From the NCBI GenBank assembly GCA_016874295.1, contig VGUH01000010.1:31877-95876 (forward strand): DNA of 64,000 nucleotides. Reading direction: 5' to 3'. Below, in pieces: positions 28,895 to 40,401 of the stretch. How positions within the stretch are numbered: position 1 is the first letter of the stretch; the number at the start of each line of letters is the position of its first letter. The notes under the pieces were generated by a model. That model was not told where the DNA came from. It ran no database searches and saw nothing but the letters and a program-made list of their open reading frames with translations. The translations under genes were made by a program, and so were the position numbers. Origin of the DNA: Gammaproteobacteria bacterium. GTDB lineage: Bacteria > Pseudomonadota > Gammaproteobacteria > Steroidobacterales > Steroidobacteraceae.

Positions 28895-29854
28895 ATGAGC
28901 GCAGCCATGAAATCATCGACATCGGTACGTGCCGCGACCCTGGCGACCGCCAGCGGACCGGACGAGTCGGTCGAACCGGTAATCACGCGCTTCCTCGACG
29001 CAGTCTGGATGGAGCATGGCCTGTCGCCGAACACGCTGGCCGCCTACCGTGCCGATCTCACCGCGCTCGCGCGCTGGCTCAGGAAGCGCGGCACGGCCCT
29101 CGACCGCACGTCCCGGAACGATCTGCTCGCGTTCATCGCCTGGCGCGTGGAGACAGGTGCCCGGCCGCGTTCCACGGCACGCCAGCTCTCGAGCTTCCGC
29201 CGCTTTTTCCGCTACCTGGTGCGCGAGGGCGTCGTCAAGGAAGACCCGACCGCGCAGATCGCCATGCCGAAGATCGGCAGGAGCCTGCCGCGTTTGCTCA
29301 CCGAGGCGCAGGTCGAAGCATTGCTCGCGGCGCCGCAGACCACGGAGCCGCTCGGTCACCGCGACCGTGCCATGCTCGAGGTGCTCTACGCGACCGGCCT
29401 GCGCGTCTCCGAGCTGGTCAGCCTGCGCCATAGCCAGGTCAACCTGAACCAGGGCGTGCTGCGCATCGTCGGCAAGGGCAATCGCGAGCGGCTGATCCCG
29501 CTCGGCGAGGAGGCCGTGCGCTGGCTCAACGATTTCATGCGCGGCGCCCGCGGCGAGATCCTGCTCGACCGGCAGACGGATCACCTGTTCCCCACGCGGC
29601 GCGGCGACCGCATGACGCGCCAGGCGTTCTGGCACATCATCAAGCGCTACGCGAAAAAGGGCGGCATCGACAGGGAGCTGTCGCCGCACACGCTGCGGCA
29701 TGCGTTCGCGACCCACCTGCTGAACCACGGCGCCGACCTGCGGGTCGTGCAGATGCTGCTCGGCCACTGCGACCTCTCGACGACCCAGATCTACACGCAC
29801 GTGGCGCGCGAACGCATGAAGGAATTGCACGCGCAGCACCACCCGCGCGGCTGA
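28895..29854 (+). CDS. xerD: tyrosine recombinase XerD
   Basis: Site-specific recombinase of 319 residues that, with XerC, resolves chromosome dimers at dif. The N-terminal core-binding domain covers about residues 25-115. The catalytic domain has the full set: Arg170 (TGLRVSE), Lys194 (VGKGNRER), His265 and Arg268 (HTLRHAF), His291 (LLGHCDLS) and Tyr300 (TQIYTHV). The downstream dsbC gene reproduces the classical xerD-dsbC order, which supports XerD over XerC. The first 25 residues are a variable extension. Confidence 0.93.
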   Translation: MSAAMKSSTSVRAATLATASGPDESVEPVITRFLDAVWMEHGLSPNTLAAYRADLTALARWLRKRGTALDRTSRNDLLAFIAWRVETGARPRSTARQLSSFRRFFRYLVREGVVKEDPTAQIAMPKIGRSLPRLLTEAQVEALLAAPQTTEPLGHRDRAMLEVLYATGLRVSELVSLRHSQVNLNQGVLRIVGKGNRERLIPLGEEAVRWLNDFMRGARGEILLDRQTDHLFPTRRGDRMTRQAFWHIIKRYAKKGGIDRELSPHTLRHAFATHLLNHGADLRVVQMLLGHCDLSTTQIYTHVARERMKELHAQHHPRG

Positions 29855-29930
29855 TATCATTCCACCCGTCGCCGAACTGCCGACCCGCCGAGGGGTCCAA
29901 GCAGACCCGGAACCGAGAATCGAGGCCCGC

Positions 29931-30698
29931 GTGCTGCGAATCCCCCAACTGCTCGTTCCCCTGACCGCTTCCCTGGCGATTGCCGGCGCGGTCAGCGCCG
30001 CCCCGCCGGCCCGGCCGGCGGCGGCGAAGCCGGACGTCCGCGCCGAAATTGCCAAGCGGCTCGAAATCCGGGTCGAGGACGTCCGGCCGTCCGCCGTCGA
30101 CGGCCTGTATGAGGTCAGTTCGGGCACCGAGGTCGGCTATGTCTCGGCGGACGGGCGCTTCTACGTGGCCGGCGATGTGTTCGACATGGACACGAAGCAG
30201 AACATCACGGAGGAACGGCGCAGGCACGGCCGGCTCGCGCTGCTAGCGGGCGTGTCCGACAGCGATGCGATCATCTTCGCGCCGAAGGCGCCAGCCCGCC
30301 ACACGGTCACGGTGTTCACCGACGTCGACTGCGAGCACTGCCGCCGCCTGCACGCCGAGATCGGCGAACTCAATCGGCTCGGTATCCGCGTCCGCTACCT
30401 GATGTATCCGCGCGGCGGCCCGGGTACCGACTCCTGGAAACAGGCCGAGGCCGTGTGGTGCAGCTCGGATCGCAACGATGCGCTGACGCGCGCCAAGCGC
30501 GGCGAGGCGATCAAGGCCGGCCGCTGCGAAACGCCGATCGCGGCGCAGTATCAACTGGGCAAGGAAATCGGCCTTACCGGAACGCCCGGGATCGTGACCG
30601 GGACGGGAGACTTGCTGGCCGGCTACGCGTCGGCCGCCCATCTCGCGTCGTATCTCGACGAGCCCGAGAAGATCGCCGCGCAGAGCGCGCGGAATTAG
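29931..30698 (+). CDS. dsbC: thiol:disulfide interchange protein DsbC
   Basis: Periplasmic disulfide isomerase of 255 residues. A signal peptide occupies about residues 1-23 (VSAAPP cleavage region). An N-terminal dimerisation domain is followed by a thioredoxin-fold domain with active site CEHC (Cys134/Cys137) and the cis-proline in LTGTPGIV. A second cysteine pair (Cys in VWCSS and GRCET) matches the structural disulfide of DsbC. The start is GTG 29931, which gives a normal signal peptide. It lies 76 bp after xerD. Confidence 0.92.
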   Translation: MLRIPQLLVPLTASLAIAGAVSAAPPARPAAAKPDVRAEIAKRLEIRVEDVRPSAVDGLYEVSSGTEVGYVSADGRFYVAGDVFDMDTKQNITEERRRHGRLALLAGVSDSDAIIFAPKAPARHTVTVFTDVDCEHCRRLHAEIGELNRLGIRVRYLMYPRGGPGTDSWKQAEAVWCSSDRNDALTRAKRGEAIKAGRCETPIAAQYQLGKEIGLTGTPGIVTGTGDLLAGYASAAHLASYLDEPEKIAAQSARN

Positions 30699-30701
30699 CC
30701 G

Positions 30702-31025
30702 TCACCGCTCGAGGAGCGGCAACTTCTCCTTCACGTCCTTCCACGCATCCGCATCCGCGGGCGGCTCCTTGCGGTGCGTGATGACCGGCCATTCCCGGGC
30801 CAGCTCTGCGTTGAGCGCGAGGAACGGCTCCTGGCCGGCCGGCACTTCCTCCTCGGAGAAGATCGCATCCACCGGACATTCCGGCTCGCACAGCGTGCAG
30901 TCGATGCACTCCTCGGGATCGATGACCAGGAAATTCGGTCCCTCGTGGAAGCAGTCCACCGGGCAGACCTCGACGCAGTCCAGGTACTTGCACTTGATGC
31001 AGGCTTCGGTGACGACGAAAGTCAT
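30702..31025 (-). CDS. fdxA: 7Fe ferredoxin FdxA
   Basis: Small electron carrier of 107 residues with one [3Fe-4S] and one [4Fe-4S] cluster. The N-terminal half contains [17 protein letters not shown], and the second motif is [14 protein letters not shown]-terminal helix-rich tail is typical of this group. ATG 31025 gives the conserved [12 protein letters not shown] start, while the frame upstream is not conserved. It is convergent with dsbC with only three bases between the stops. Confidence 0.95.
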   Translation of the reverse strand: MTFVVTEACIKCKYLDCVEVCPVDCFHEGPNFLVIDPEECIDCTLCEPECPVDAIFSEEEVPAGQEPFLALNAELAREWPVITHRKEPPADADAWKDVKEKLPLLER

Positions 31026-31094
31026 GCGCACATTCCGGCACTGGCTCCGGGTTTTCGGGGCGGCGCATTGTGCCACAGCGCCGTTCGCCGGCCG

Positions 31095-31622
31095 TCACTC
31101 GATGGTATGGAAGTGCAAGCCCTCGCGGCCGGCGCCACGGTCCGCGAGATAGCGCCTGAGCGCGAACTCGACGCTGGCGAAGGCGATATCCCTCCACGGG
31201 ATCTCGCGCTCCTCGCACAGGACCGTTTCGAGGCTCTCGATTCCCACGCCGAACGCGGGATCCGCGAGCCGCGCGCGGAACAGCACGTGCACCTGCTCCG
31301 CATGCAGCACGTGCACGATGGCGAGCGGGCTGCCGACACTGACGCGCGCCAGCGCCTCCTCGTGGCACTCGCGGGCCGCCGCCTGCTGCAGCGTCTCGCC
31401 GATTTCCATGAAGCCGGCCGGCACGGTCCAGTAGCCGCGGCGCGGTTCGATGGCACGCCGGCAGATCAGGATGCGGCCGTCAAGCTCGGGCACGCAACCG
31501 GAGATCAGCTTCGGGTTGCGGTAGTGGATGGCGCCGCAGGCCGTGCACACGGAGCGGGGCAGGTGGTCCCCATCGGGAACGCGCTGCGCCACGGGCGCGG
31601 CGCAGCTCGGACAGAATTTCAT
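31095..31622 (-). CDS. NUDIX hydrolase with N-terminal zinc ribbon
   Basis: A 175-residue pyrophosphohydrolase. Four cysteines (4, 7, 26, 29; CPSC and CTAC) form a zinc ribbon. The Nudix box GX5EX7REUXEE is intact around GFMEIGE to RECHEEA. The arrangement resembles NADH pyrophosphatase-like and ADP-ribose-type NUDIX proteins, but the substrate cannot be read from sequence. The ATG at 31622 begins directly with the zinc ribbon. The longer frame to 32306 is an antisense shadow of the sigma factor gene. Confidence 0.87.
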   Translation of the reverse strand: MKFCPSCAAPVAQRVPDGDHLPRSVCTACGAIHYRNPKLISGCVPELDGRILICRRAIEPRRGYWTVPAGFMEIGETLQQAAARECHEEALARVSVGSPLAIVHVLHAEQVHVLFRARLADPAFGVGIESLETVLCEEREIPWRDIAFASVEFALRRYLADRGAGREGLHFHTIE

Positions 31623-31708
31623 CGCCGGAATTGTCGTCGCCGCCGCGGCGGCTGCCAAGGGCCGGCCTGCGCGTCGCTGGCGGGCACGCCGTATACTCGC
31701 GCCTCGCT

Positions 31709-31797
31709 GCCGGGATGGCGGAATTGGCAGACGCAGTGGACTCAAAATCCACCGGACCGGAAGGTCCTTGCGGGTTCGACTCCCGCTCCCGGCACCA
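31709..31797 (+). tRNA. tRNA-Leu (anticodon CAA)
   Basis: The 7-bp acceptor stem GCCGGGA/TCCCGGC closes the molecule. Discriminator A and an encoded CCA follow at 31794-31797. The anticodon stem GTGGA/TCCAC encloses the loop CTCAAAA, placing CAA at positions 34-36. A long variable arm (CGGACC...GGTCC) and a GGTTCGACTCC T-arm confirm a class II tRNA-Leu. TATACT at 31692-31697 is a plausible -10 box. Confidence 0.97.
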
Positions 31798-31853
31798 GCG
31801 AATTTCCCGCCCGGCCTGCGACCTTTCCGGGGGCTCGCGCATCTAAGCGTCCG

Positions 31854-32441
31854 ATGCCCCGATTCTGCGACATCGCGCTGCCCGAAAGCCTCGTGGCTTC
31901 CGTCAGGGCGGGCGACCCGGATGCCCTCGAGGCGGTCTACGCCGCGACGGCCGGGTCCGTGTACACGCTCCTCAGGCGCCTGGTGCGCCGGCCGGCCATC
32001 GCCGAGGAATTGCTGCAGGAGACCTTCGTCGACGTCCTGGAGCACATCGGCGCCTACGAGGGCCGCTGTCCGCTGCCGGCGTGGATTCGCGCGATCGCCG
32101 TCAACCGCGCACTGATGCACCTGCGCTCCCCCTGGCACCGCGGCCTGGAATGGCTCGACAAGGACCCGGGCGGCCCGGACCGGCTGCCGGCCCCCCGCGA
32201 CGACGTACACGCCCCGCTGGATGCCGGGCTCGAGCGCGCGCTGATGACGCTGCCGGCGCTGACACGCGCGGTCGTCTGGCTGCACGACGTCGAGGGCCTC
32301 ACGCATGCCGACATCGGATTCGCCCTCGGCAAGACCCCGAGCTTTTCAAAGTCCCGGCTGTCCCGTGCGCACCGGCGGCTGCGTGCGTTGCTCGGCCGGG
32401 ACGCGGCACTCGTGGAGGGCACGCCATGCACTCCGAACTGA
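31854..32441 (+). CDS. ECF-type RNA polymerase sigma factor
   Basis: A 195-residue sigma-70-family factor with only regions 2 and 4. Region 2 spans about residues 15-85 (EELLQETFVDVLEH, then LPAWIRAIAVNRAL). Region 4 is near 130-185, with THADIGFALGKTPSFSKSRL as its helix-turn-helix. It overlaps the next gene by 16 bp. That gene encodes a single-span membrane protein, and a PDZ protein follows. This order suggests an extracytoplasmic stress response in which the second protein holds the sigma factor inactive. The target promoters are unknown. Confidence 0.88.
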   Translation: MPRFCDIALPESLVASVRAGDPDALEAVYAATAGSVYTLLRRLVRRPAIAEELLQETFVDVLEHIGAYEGRCPLPAWIRAIAVNRALMHLRSPWHRGLEWLDKDPGGPDRLPAPRDDVHAPLDAGLERALMTLPALTRAVVWLHDVEGLTHADIGFALGKTPSFSKSRLSRAHRRLRALLGRDAALVEGTPCTPN

Positions 32442-32917
32442 TCGGGCGACGGCTTGCGGAGCTCGCCGAATTCGAGCCGCCGGCCGGCGGCTGGCGCGCG
32501 GTGCTCGCGGCACGGGACGCGCGCGAGACACGCCTCGACCTGCGCTGGCCGCTCGCGCTGGCGGCGGCCGCCCTGATCGCGGCCGTAGGCATCGCCGCCC
32601 GGCTGCAGTCGGCGCAGGAGGCGCTCGACGACGGCAGCGTGGCGGTGCGGGCGCCGGTAGCGGCTGAAATGCGCGCCGAGAACGAGCGTCTCGAGTCGAT
32701 CCTTGCGCAGCTGCCGGAACGGCGCGCCATGCGCGGCAGCACTGCGTTCACGGTCGCGGAGCTCGAGGACCGCCTGGCGCTGCTCGACGACCGGCTGAGC
32801 CGCGTCGCCCTCGAGCCGAACGCGCCGGAGCGGGCGGAGCGGCTTTGGCGCCAGCGCGTGGACGTCATGCACACGCTGGTCCAGGTCCGCTACGCGGACG
32901 CGATCGGCGGTTACTGA
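32426..32917 (+). CDS. single-span membrane protein, putative anti-sigma factor
   Basis: A 163-residue protein starting inside the end of the sigma factor gene (16-bp overlap, translational coupling likely). A cytoplasmic segment of about 40 residues is followed by one membrane helix (about 41-60). The rest is a periplasmic, charged, probably coiled-coil region. No zinc-binding anti-sigma motif is visible, so the anti-sigma assignment rests on gene order and topology. I do not recognise a named family. Confidence 0.65.
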   Translation: MHSELIGRRLAELAEFEPPAGGWRAVLAARDARETRLDLRWPLALAAAALIAAVGIAARLQSAQEALDDGSVAVRAPVAAEMRAENERLESILAQLPERRAMRGSTAFTVAELEDRLALLDDRLSRVALEPNAPERAERLWRQRVDVMHTLVQVRYADAIGGY

Positions 32918-32933
32918 ACGGAAGGAGGTCACG

Positions 32934-33893
32934 ATGCAGCACAGGATGCTGAACTTTCTTGCCGCTGCGGCGCTCGCCGTGGCCGCCGGCGCCGCGCTGG
33001 CGCAAGACGAGGAGGCGTCGCTCGAAGAGCGGCTCGCCGATGCACAGCGCCGGCTCGAGGACGCGGCGCGCGAAGTTGCGGAGCTCTCGGGCGAAGCGGC
33101 GGGAACGGGCGCGTTCCGCGAGTTCGAGTTTTTCCTCCCGGGGCCGCGGCGCGCGATGCTTGGTGTAAACCTCGGCGGCGCGGAGCCGAATGGCGGCGGC
33201 GTGCGAGTCGAGAGCGTGAGCCCGGGCGGGCCGGCCGCGGATGCCGGTGTCAAGGCGGGCGACGTGATCGTTGCCGTGCAGTCGAAGCCGGTGGCGACGG
33301 GGCGCGAGCTGGTGCGCGCAATGGAGTCGGTCGAGGCCGGCGACAAGGTCGTGCTCTCGCTCAAGCGCGACGGCAAGCCACTGAATCTGACCGTCCAGGC
33401 GCGCTCGATCGATCGTGCATTGTTCGTCGGCACGCCGGCAGCGCCGCTCGTGCATGCCCTGCCGGCGCTGCGCGCGCTGGACGGGCTGCCGCACGGCGCC
33501 ATGCACTGGCTGCTCGCGGACTGGGGCGATGCGGAATTCATCACGCTGACGCCGGAGCTCGGGCGCTACTTCGGCGCGGAGAAGGGGGTTCTCGTCGCGC
33601 GTGCACCCGAGAGGGCCGGCCTCGAGCTGCGGGACGGCGACGTGATACTCGCCATCGGCGGACGCGAACCGCAGAGTGGCAGCCACGCGATGCGCATCCT
33701 GCGCTCCTACCAGCCGGGCGAGTCGGTCGAACTCAGGGTCCTGCGCGATCGTCGCGCGCAGACCCTGTCCGCGAAGATCCCGGAGCGCGACCTGCTGCGG
33801 CGATTCGATACGCCACTCTTGTTGCCTCCCGCTCCGACACCCCCGCCTGCACCGCCTGCGCCACGGGTGCCCGAGGTTTCCGCGGCGAACTGA
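32934..33893 (+). CDS. periplasmic double-PDZ protein
   Basis: A 319-residue exported protein with signal peptide residues 1-22 (AALA-QDEE). A short coiled coil covers about 28-52. PDZ domain 1 lies at about 62-155 (MLGVNLGG, GPAADAGVKAGDVI) and PDZ domain 2 at about 195-285 (GLELRDGDVILAIGG). A proline-rich tail ends the chain. No protease domain is present, unlike DegP/DegS. A strong ribosome-binding site (GGAAGGAGGT) precedes ATG 32934. In context it could sense misfolded C-termini and signal to the membrane protein encoded just upstream. Confidence 0.8.
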   Translation: MQHRMLNFLAAAALAVAAGAALAQDEEASLEERLADAQRRLEDAAREVAELSGEAAGTGAFREFEFFLPGPRRAMLGVNLGGAEPNGGGVRVESVSPGGPAADAGVKAGDVIVAVQSKPVATGRELVRAMESVEAGDKVVLSLKRDGKPLNLTVQARSIDRALFVGTPAAPLVHALPALRALDGLPHGAMHWLLADWGDAEFITLTPELGRYFGAEKGVLVARAPERAGLELRDGDVILAIGGREPQSGSHAMRILRSYQPGESVELRVLRDRRAQTLSAKIPERDLLRRFDTPLLLPPAPTPPPAPPAPRVPEVSAAN

Positions 33894-33926
33894 GCGTCGC
33901 CCGCCCTGTGCTAGTCTGCGCGGCCC

Positions 33927-36103
<2,177 letters not shown>

Positions 36104-36375
36104 AATCGGCCCGGCGTCAGCCGGCATGGGCAGCACTGAGGCCCGGCTGTTGCCTCAAGCATTGAAATATGCACTTGCGACGTTACGATTTTACCTGTTG
36201 ACATAATCCTGACCTGCGGGCCGGGAGTTGTCGCGCGGTTTTCGGCTTGCGTGCCGGGCAGATTGCGCCGGCGAGCCATGGTGGCAACCGAGACCTCAAG
36301 ACGGCCTGGCGGTGGCACTGTGTCATAATCGCGCGCCCCAACGGGCCGGCCTTGGCGGCCCCACAGAGGAACGAC
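36104..36375 (+). other. intergenic region between tgt and yajC
   Basis: 272 bp that probably holds the yajC-secD-secF promoter. Two AT-richer spots are visible: TTGACATAAT around 36198 and CATAAT at 36324-36329. Neither has a well-spaced partner hexamer, so I do not call a specific promoter. An AGAGGA ribosome-binding site sits at 36364-36369 for yajC. Confidence 0.35.
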
Positions 36376-36705
36376 ATGGATTTCTTCATTTCGCCCGCCT
36401 GGGCACAAGCCGCGCCGGGATCGACGGCCGGCACCCTCGGCACGATCCTGCCGCTCGTGCTCATCTTCGTCGTCTTCTACTTCCTGTTGATCCGCCCGCA
36501 GACCAAGCGCGCGAAGGAGCACCGCGAAATGGTCGCCAAGCTCGCGGCCGGAGACGAGATCGTCACCAATGGCGGGATCCTGGGGCGAATCACCGAGGTG
36601 GGCGAGAGTTTCGTGACACTCCAGGTCGCCGGCGGCGTCGCGATCCAGGTCCAGAAATTCCAGATCGCACAGTTGATGCCAAAAGGCACGTTCAAGGGCG
36701 CCTGA
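36376..36705 (+). CDS. yajC: preprotein translocase accessory subunit YajC
   Basis: A 109-residue inner-membrane protein that joins SecD and SecF in the Sec holotranslocon. One membrane helix (about residues 21-42) is followed by the conserved LLIRPQTKRAKEH and GDEIVTNGGILG segments. It is the first gene of yajC-secD-secF. Confidence 0.95.
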   Translation: MDFFISPAWAQAAPGSTAGTLGTILPLVLIFVVFYFLLIRPQTKRAKEHREMVAKLAAGDEIVTNGGILGRITEVGESFVTLQVAGGVAIQVQKFQIAQLMPKGTFKGA

Positions 36706-36721
36706 GCGCTCTCGTTCCGGC

Positions 36722-38569
36722 GTGCAACGCTATCCGCTCTGGAAGGGCATCCTGCTCGCGGCCGTCATGGTCGCGGCGCTCCTGCTTGCCCTGCCGAACT
36801 GGTTCGGCGAGTCGCCCGCACTGCAGCTCTCGCGCCGCGACCGCGCCGCGTTCGACGATGCCGCCGCGGCGCTGATCGGCGATGCGCTCGCCAAGGCAGG
36901 CATCCCGGCTGCCGAGGTCTACGTGGACGGCGAGGGCCGGTTCTGGGCGCGCTTCGCGCGCGTCGACGACCAGCTGAGGGCACGCGACCTGATCCAGCGC
37001 GAGTTCGAGGGCCAGTACGCGATCGCCCTCACGACCGCGTCGCGTTCGCCGGACTGGCTGCAGGCGCTCGGCCTCGAGCCGATGAGCCTCGGGCTCGACC
37101 TGCGCGGCGGCATGCTGCTGGTCTACGAGGTGGATACCGAGGGCGCGGTCACGCAGCTCCTGCAGCGCCTGGAACGGGACTTCCGCAAGGTGCTGCGCGA
37201 CGCGCGCATCCCGTACCAGGAGGTCGCGATCGCCGGTAATTCCGTGCACGTGACCCTGCGCGACTCCGGGCAGTCCGAGGCGGCGCGCAAGGCGCTGCTC
37301 AAGTACGACCCGCAGCTGACTCTCGCGCCCGAGTCCGCGCCGGGCACGGTCACGGCGACGCTCACCGAGGCAGGGGTCAGGGAACGGCAGGCGTTCGCGA
37401 TCCAGCAGAACATCACGGCCCTCGAGAACCGCGTCAACGCGCTCGGCGTCGCGGAAACCGTCGTGCAGCGCCAGGGCCAGAACCGCATCGCCGTCCAGGT
37501 CCCGGGCGTGCAGGACGCCTCCGAAGTCGTACGCTTGCTCGGCAAGGTCGCGACCCTCGAGTTCCGCCTGGTCGACCCGACCAACAGCCCGCTGGAAGCG
37601 GAGCGCACCGGCCGCGCCCCGCTCGGAACCCGGCTCTACCGGCAGCGCGACGGCTCGCCGGTGCTGCTGAAGCGCGACGTGATCGCGACCGGTGAGCAGC
37701 TGATCGACGCCTCCTTCGCGCCCTCGCAGGGCGAGCCCGCTGTCTCGGTCCGCCTCGACAGCCGCGGCGGAGACGAGATGCTGCGCGCCACGCGCGAGAA
37801 CCTGAACCGCCCGATGGCGGTCGTGTTCATCGAGAAGGAGCGCGAGCTCGTCGAGCGGGATGGCCGCGCAGTGACCGTCGACCGGTCGAAAGAAGAGGTC
37901 ATCAACGTCGCGACGATCCGCGGCGTTTTTTCCAACAACTTCCAGATCACCGGTCTTTCAGCCGCGGAGGGTACCGAGCTTGCGAAGCTGCTGCGCGCCG
38001 GTGCGTTGGCCGCGCCGATCATCATCGTCGAGCAGCGTGTGATCGGCCCGAGTGTCGGCGAGGACAACATCCGCGACGGCACGCGCGCGCTGCTGATCGC
38101 GGGCCTCGCGCTGTTCGCCTTCATGCTGTTCTATTACAAGGCGTTCGGCCTGATCGCCGACATCGTGCTGCTCACCAACGTGGTGCTGATCGTTGCGCTG
38201 CTCGGCCTGTTCGGCGCGGCGCTGACGCTGCCCGGCATCGCCGGCATCGTGCTGACCGTCGGCACGGCGGTGGACGCCAACATCCTGATCTACGAGCGCA
38301 TCCGCGAGGAGCTCAAGGTGGGCGCCACGCCCTGGGCGGCGATCAACGCCGGCTTCGACAAGGCCCTGTCGGCGATCCTCGATTCGAACGTGACGATGAT
38401 GATGTCCGGCGGCGTGCTGTTCCTGTTTGGCTCCGGGCCGGTGCGCGGGTTTGCCGTGACCCTGATGATCGGCATCCTGGCCTCGATGTTCACGGCGCTG
38501 GTCGGCAGTCGCGCGCTGATCCACCTGATCTACGGCCGACGCCGGCGTGTCGAGCGGCTGGCGATCTAG
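36722..38569 (+). CDS. secD: protein translocase subunit SecD
   Basis: A 615-residue RND-fold membrane protein that uses the proton gradient to help protein export. An N-terminal membrane helix is followed by the P1 periplasmic domain (LGLDLRGGMLLVYEVD marks the start of the conserved part). Five C-terminal membrane helices carry the GTAVDANILIYERIREE signature. The start is GTG 36722, 16 bp after yajC. Confidence 0.96.
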   Translation: MQRYPLWKGILLAAVMVAALLLALPNWFGESPALQLSRRDRAAFDDAAAALIGDALAKAGIPAAEVYVDGEGRFWARFARVDDQLRARDLIQREFEGQYAIALTTASRSPDWLQALGLEPMSLGLDLRGGMLLVYEVDTEGAVTQLLQRLERDFRKVLRDARIPYQEVAIAGNSVHVTLRDSGQSEAARKALLKYDPQLTLAPESAPGTVTATLTEAGVRERQAFAIQQNITALENRVNALGVAETVVQRQGQNRIAVQVPGVQDASEVVRLLGKVATLEFRLVDPTNSPLEAERTGRAPLGTRLYRQRDGSPVLLKRDVIATGEQLIDASFAPSQGEPAVSVRLDSRGGDEMLRATRENLNRPMAVVFIEKERELVERDGRAVTVDRSKEEVINVATIRGVFSNNFQITGLSAAEGTELAKLLRAGALAAPIIIVEQRVIGPSVGEDNIRDGTRALLIAGLALFAFMLFYYKAFGLIADIVLLTNVVLIVALLGLFGAALTLPGIAGIVLTVGTAVDANILIYERIREELKVGATPWAAINAGFDKALSAILDSNVTMMMSGGVLFLFGSGPVRGFAVTLMIGILASMFTALVGSRALIHLIYGRRRRVERLAI

Positions 38570-38578
38570 GGCGCCGCG

Positions 38579-39514
38579 ATGGTCGAGTTCCTCAAGGAAG
38601 TTCCGGCGATCCGTTTCATGGCGCTGCGGCGCCGCTGGTATGCCATCTCGGTGCTCGTGGTCGTCGCCTCGATCGCGCTGGTGATGGTGCGCGGACTCAA
38701 CCTGACCGTCGATTTCACCGGCGGCATCGTGTTCGAGCTCAGGTTCACAAAGCCGGTCGACCTCGAGACCGTGCGCACGGCGCTGGCCGCGGGGGGGCTC
38801 GAGGACTTCCAGGTGCGTACCTACGGCACCGCCAGCGAGCTCGAGGTACGCCTGCCGCCGGTCGGGACCGATGCCGCGGCGGCACAGGGCGGTCGCATCC
38901 TCGACGCCCTCCGCGCGGTCGACACCGGCGTCAGGCTCAATCATTACGATTCGGTGGGGCCGCAGGTCAGCCAGCAACTGGGCGAACAGGCGGCGCTGGC
39001 GGTGCTGATGACGCTGCTGCTGGTCCTGGTCTACATCGCGTTCCGCTTCCGCTGGCGCTTCGGCGTCGGCTCGCTGGTCGCCTCGCTCCACGATCCGATC
39101 GTCGCAGTCGGAGCCATCGCGCTGCTCGGCATTCCGTTCGACCTCAACGTCGTCGCCGCGCTGCTGACCATCCTCGGCTACTCGGTGAACGACACGGTCG
39201 TGATCTTCGACCGCATCCGCGAGCGCTTCAGGTCGATGCGCAAGGCCGAGCCCGCGGAAGTCATCGACCGCGCCATCAACGAGACGCTCGCGCGCACGAT
39301 CATCGTGTCGGGCTGCGCACTGTCGTCGGTCGTGTTCCTCGCCGTGCTGGGCGGGGAGACGCTGCGCGGGTTCGCCGTCGCGCTCGCGATCGGCATCGTG
39401 ATCGGCACCTACTCCTCGATCTATGTCGCCGGGGCCATTGCACTCGACCTCGGCGCCTCGGCCCGCGACTTCATGCCGCCGGAGAAGCGCGGCGACGTCG
39501 ACGACCTGCCGTGA
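38579..39514 (+). CDS. secF: protein translocase subunit SecF
   Basis: A 311-residue partner of SecD with six membrane helices. The N-terminal region has LTVDFTGGIVFELRF, and the membrane core has SVNDTVVIFDRIRERF. It follows secD by 9 bp. Confidence 0.96.
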   Translation: MVEFLKEVPAIRFMALRRRWYAISVLVVVASIALVMVRGLNLTVDFTGGIVFELRFTKPVDLETVRTALAAGGLEDFQVRTYGTASELEVRLPPVGTDAAAAQGGRILDALRAVDTGVRLNHYDSVGPQVSQQLGEQAALAVLMTLLLVLVYIAFRFRWRFGVGSLVASLHDPIVAVGAIALLGIPFDLNVVAALLTILGYSVNDTVVIFDRIRERFRSMRKAEPAEVIDRAINETLARTIIVSGCALSSVVFLAVLGGETLRGFAVALAIGIVIGTYSSIYVAGAIALDLGASARDFMPPEKRGDVDDLP

Positions 39515-39539
39515 GCACGGTGCAACGGAGGCTGCCGGG

Positions 39540-40304
39540 TTGATCGAGCTGCTGAGCCAACCGGAAGTCTGGATCTCGCTGCTGACGCTGACGTTCCTCG
39601 AGATCGTCCTCGGCATCGACAACATCATCTTCCTGTCGATCCTGGTCTCGAAGCTGCCGCCGGAGCTGCAGCACCGGGGCCGGATACTCGGCCTCGCGTT
39701 CGCGATGGTCACGCGAATCGGCCTCCTGTTCTCGCTGACCTGGCTGATCGGTCTCACGGCGCCCTGGTTCACGGTACTCGGGGAGGAGATCTCCGGCCGC
39801 GACCTGATCCTGTTCGCCGGTGGCCTGTTCCTGCTTGCCAAGAGCGTCAGCGAGATCCACTACGCGCTCGAAGGGGTCGAGCAGGTCCACCGGGACGTCA
39901 AGCTGCGCACCAACGTGCTGTCGGTGGCGATGCAGATCGGCCTCGTCGACATCGTGTTCTCGCTCGACTCGGTGCTGACCGCGGTCGGTCTTGCGCGTCA
40001 CCTGCCGGTAATGGTGACAGCAATCGTGATCGCGGTTGTGGTGATGATGTTCCTGGCGCGCCCGATCCACGAGTTCATCGAGCGGCACCCGACGATCAAG
40101 ATGCTGGCGCTGTCGTTCCTGATCCTGATCGGCGTCGCGCTGGTCGGCGAGGCATTCGACTTCGAGATCCCGAGGGGCTACCTGTACTTCGCGATGGCGT
40201 TCTCGGTGGCCGTCGAGATGATCAACATCCGGCTGCGGCAGCGCACGACGCCGGTCAACCTGCGCGGCCCGGAACTCCCGCCCCGGGACGACCACAAGCG
40301 CTAG
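39540..40304 (+). CDS. TerC family integral membrane protein
   Basis: A 254-residue protein with about seven membrane helices. It has the conserved acidic motifs GIDNIIF near the N-terminus and SLDSVLTAVG in the middle, typical of TerC/Alx proteins linked to metal-ion (manganese) homeostasis. The start is TTG 39540, supported by GGAGG at 39527-39531 with 8-nt spacing. No ATG gives a complete first helix. It follows secF by 25 bp. Confidence 0.88.
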   Translation: MIELLSQPEVWISLLTLTFLEIVLGIDNIIFLSILVSKLPPELQHRGRILGLAFAMVTRIGLLFSLTWLIGLTAPWFTVLGEEISGRDLILFAGGLFLLAKSVSEIHYALEGVEQVHRDVKLRTNVLSVAMQIGLVDIVFSLDSVLTAVGLARHLPVMVTAIVIAVVVMMFLARPIHEFIERHPTIKMLALSFLILIGVALVGEAFDFEIPRGYLYFAMAFSVAVEMINIRLRQRTTPVNLRGPELPPRDDHKR

Positions 40305-40401
40305 CCACCGGGGCCGCCGCCACGGCCCGCGATCACTTCAGTTTCGCCGAAAGCTGCCCGGCCGAACGCGCAGGAAGTGCCGCGGCGGCGGGCTGTCGAG
40401 G

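Noticed and set aside
37958..39841. 627-codon minus-strand frame over secD-secF
   Set aside because: Shadow of the Sec genes; no domain and no ribosome-binding site.
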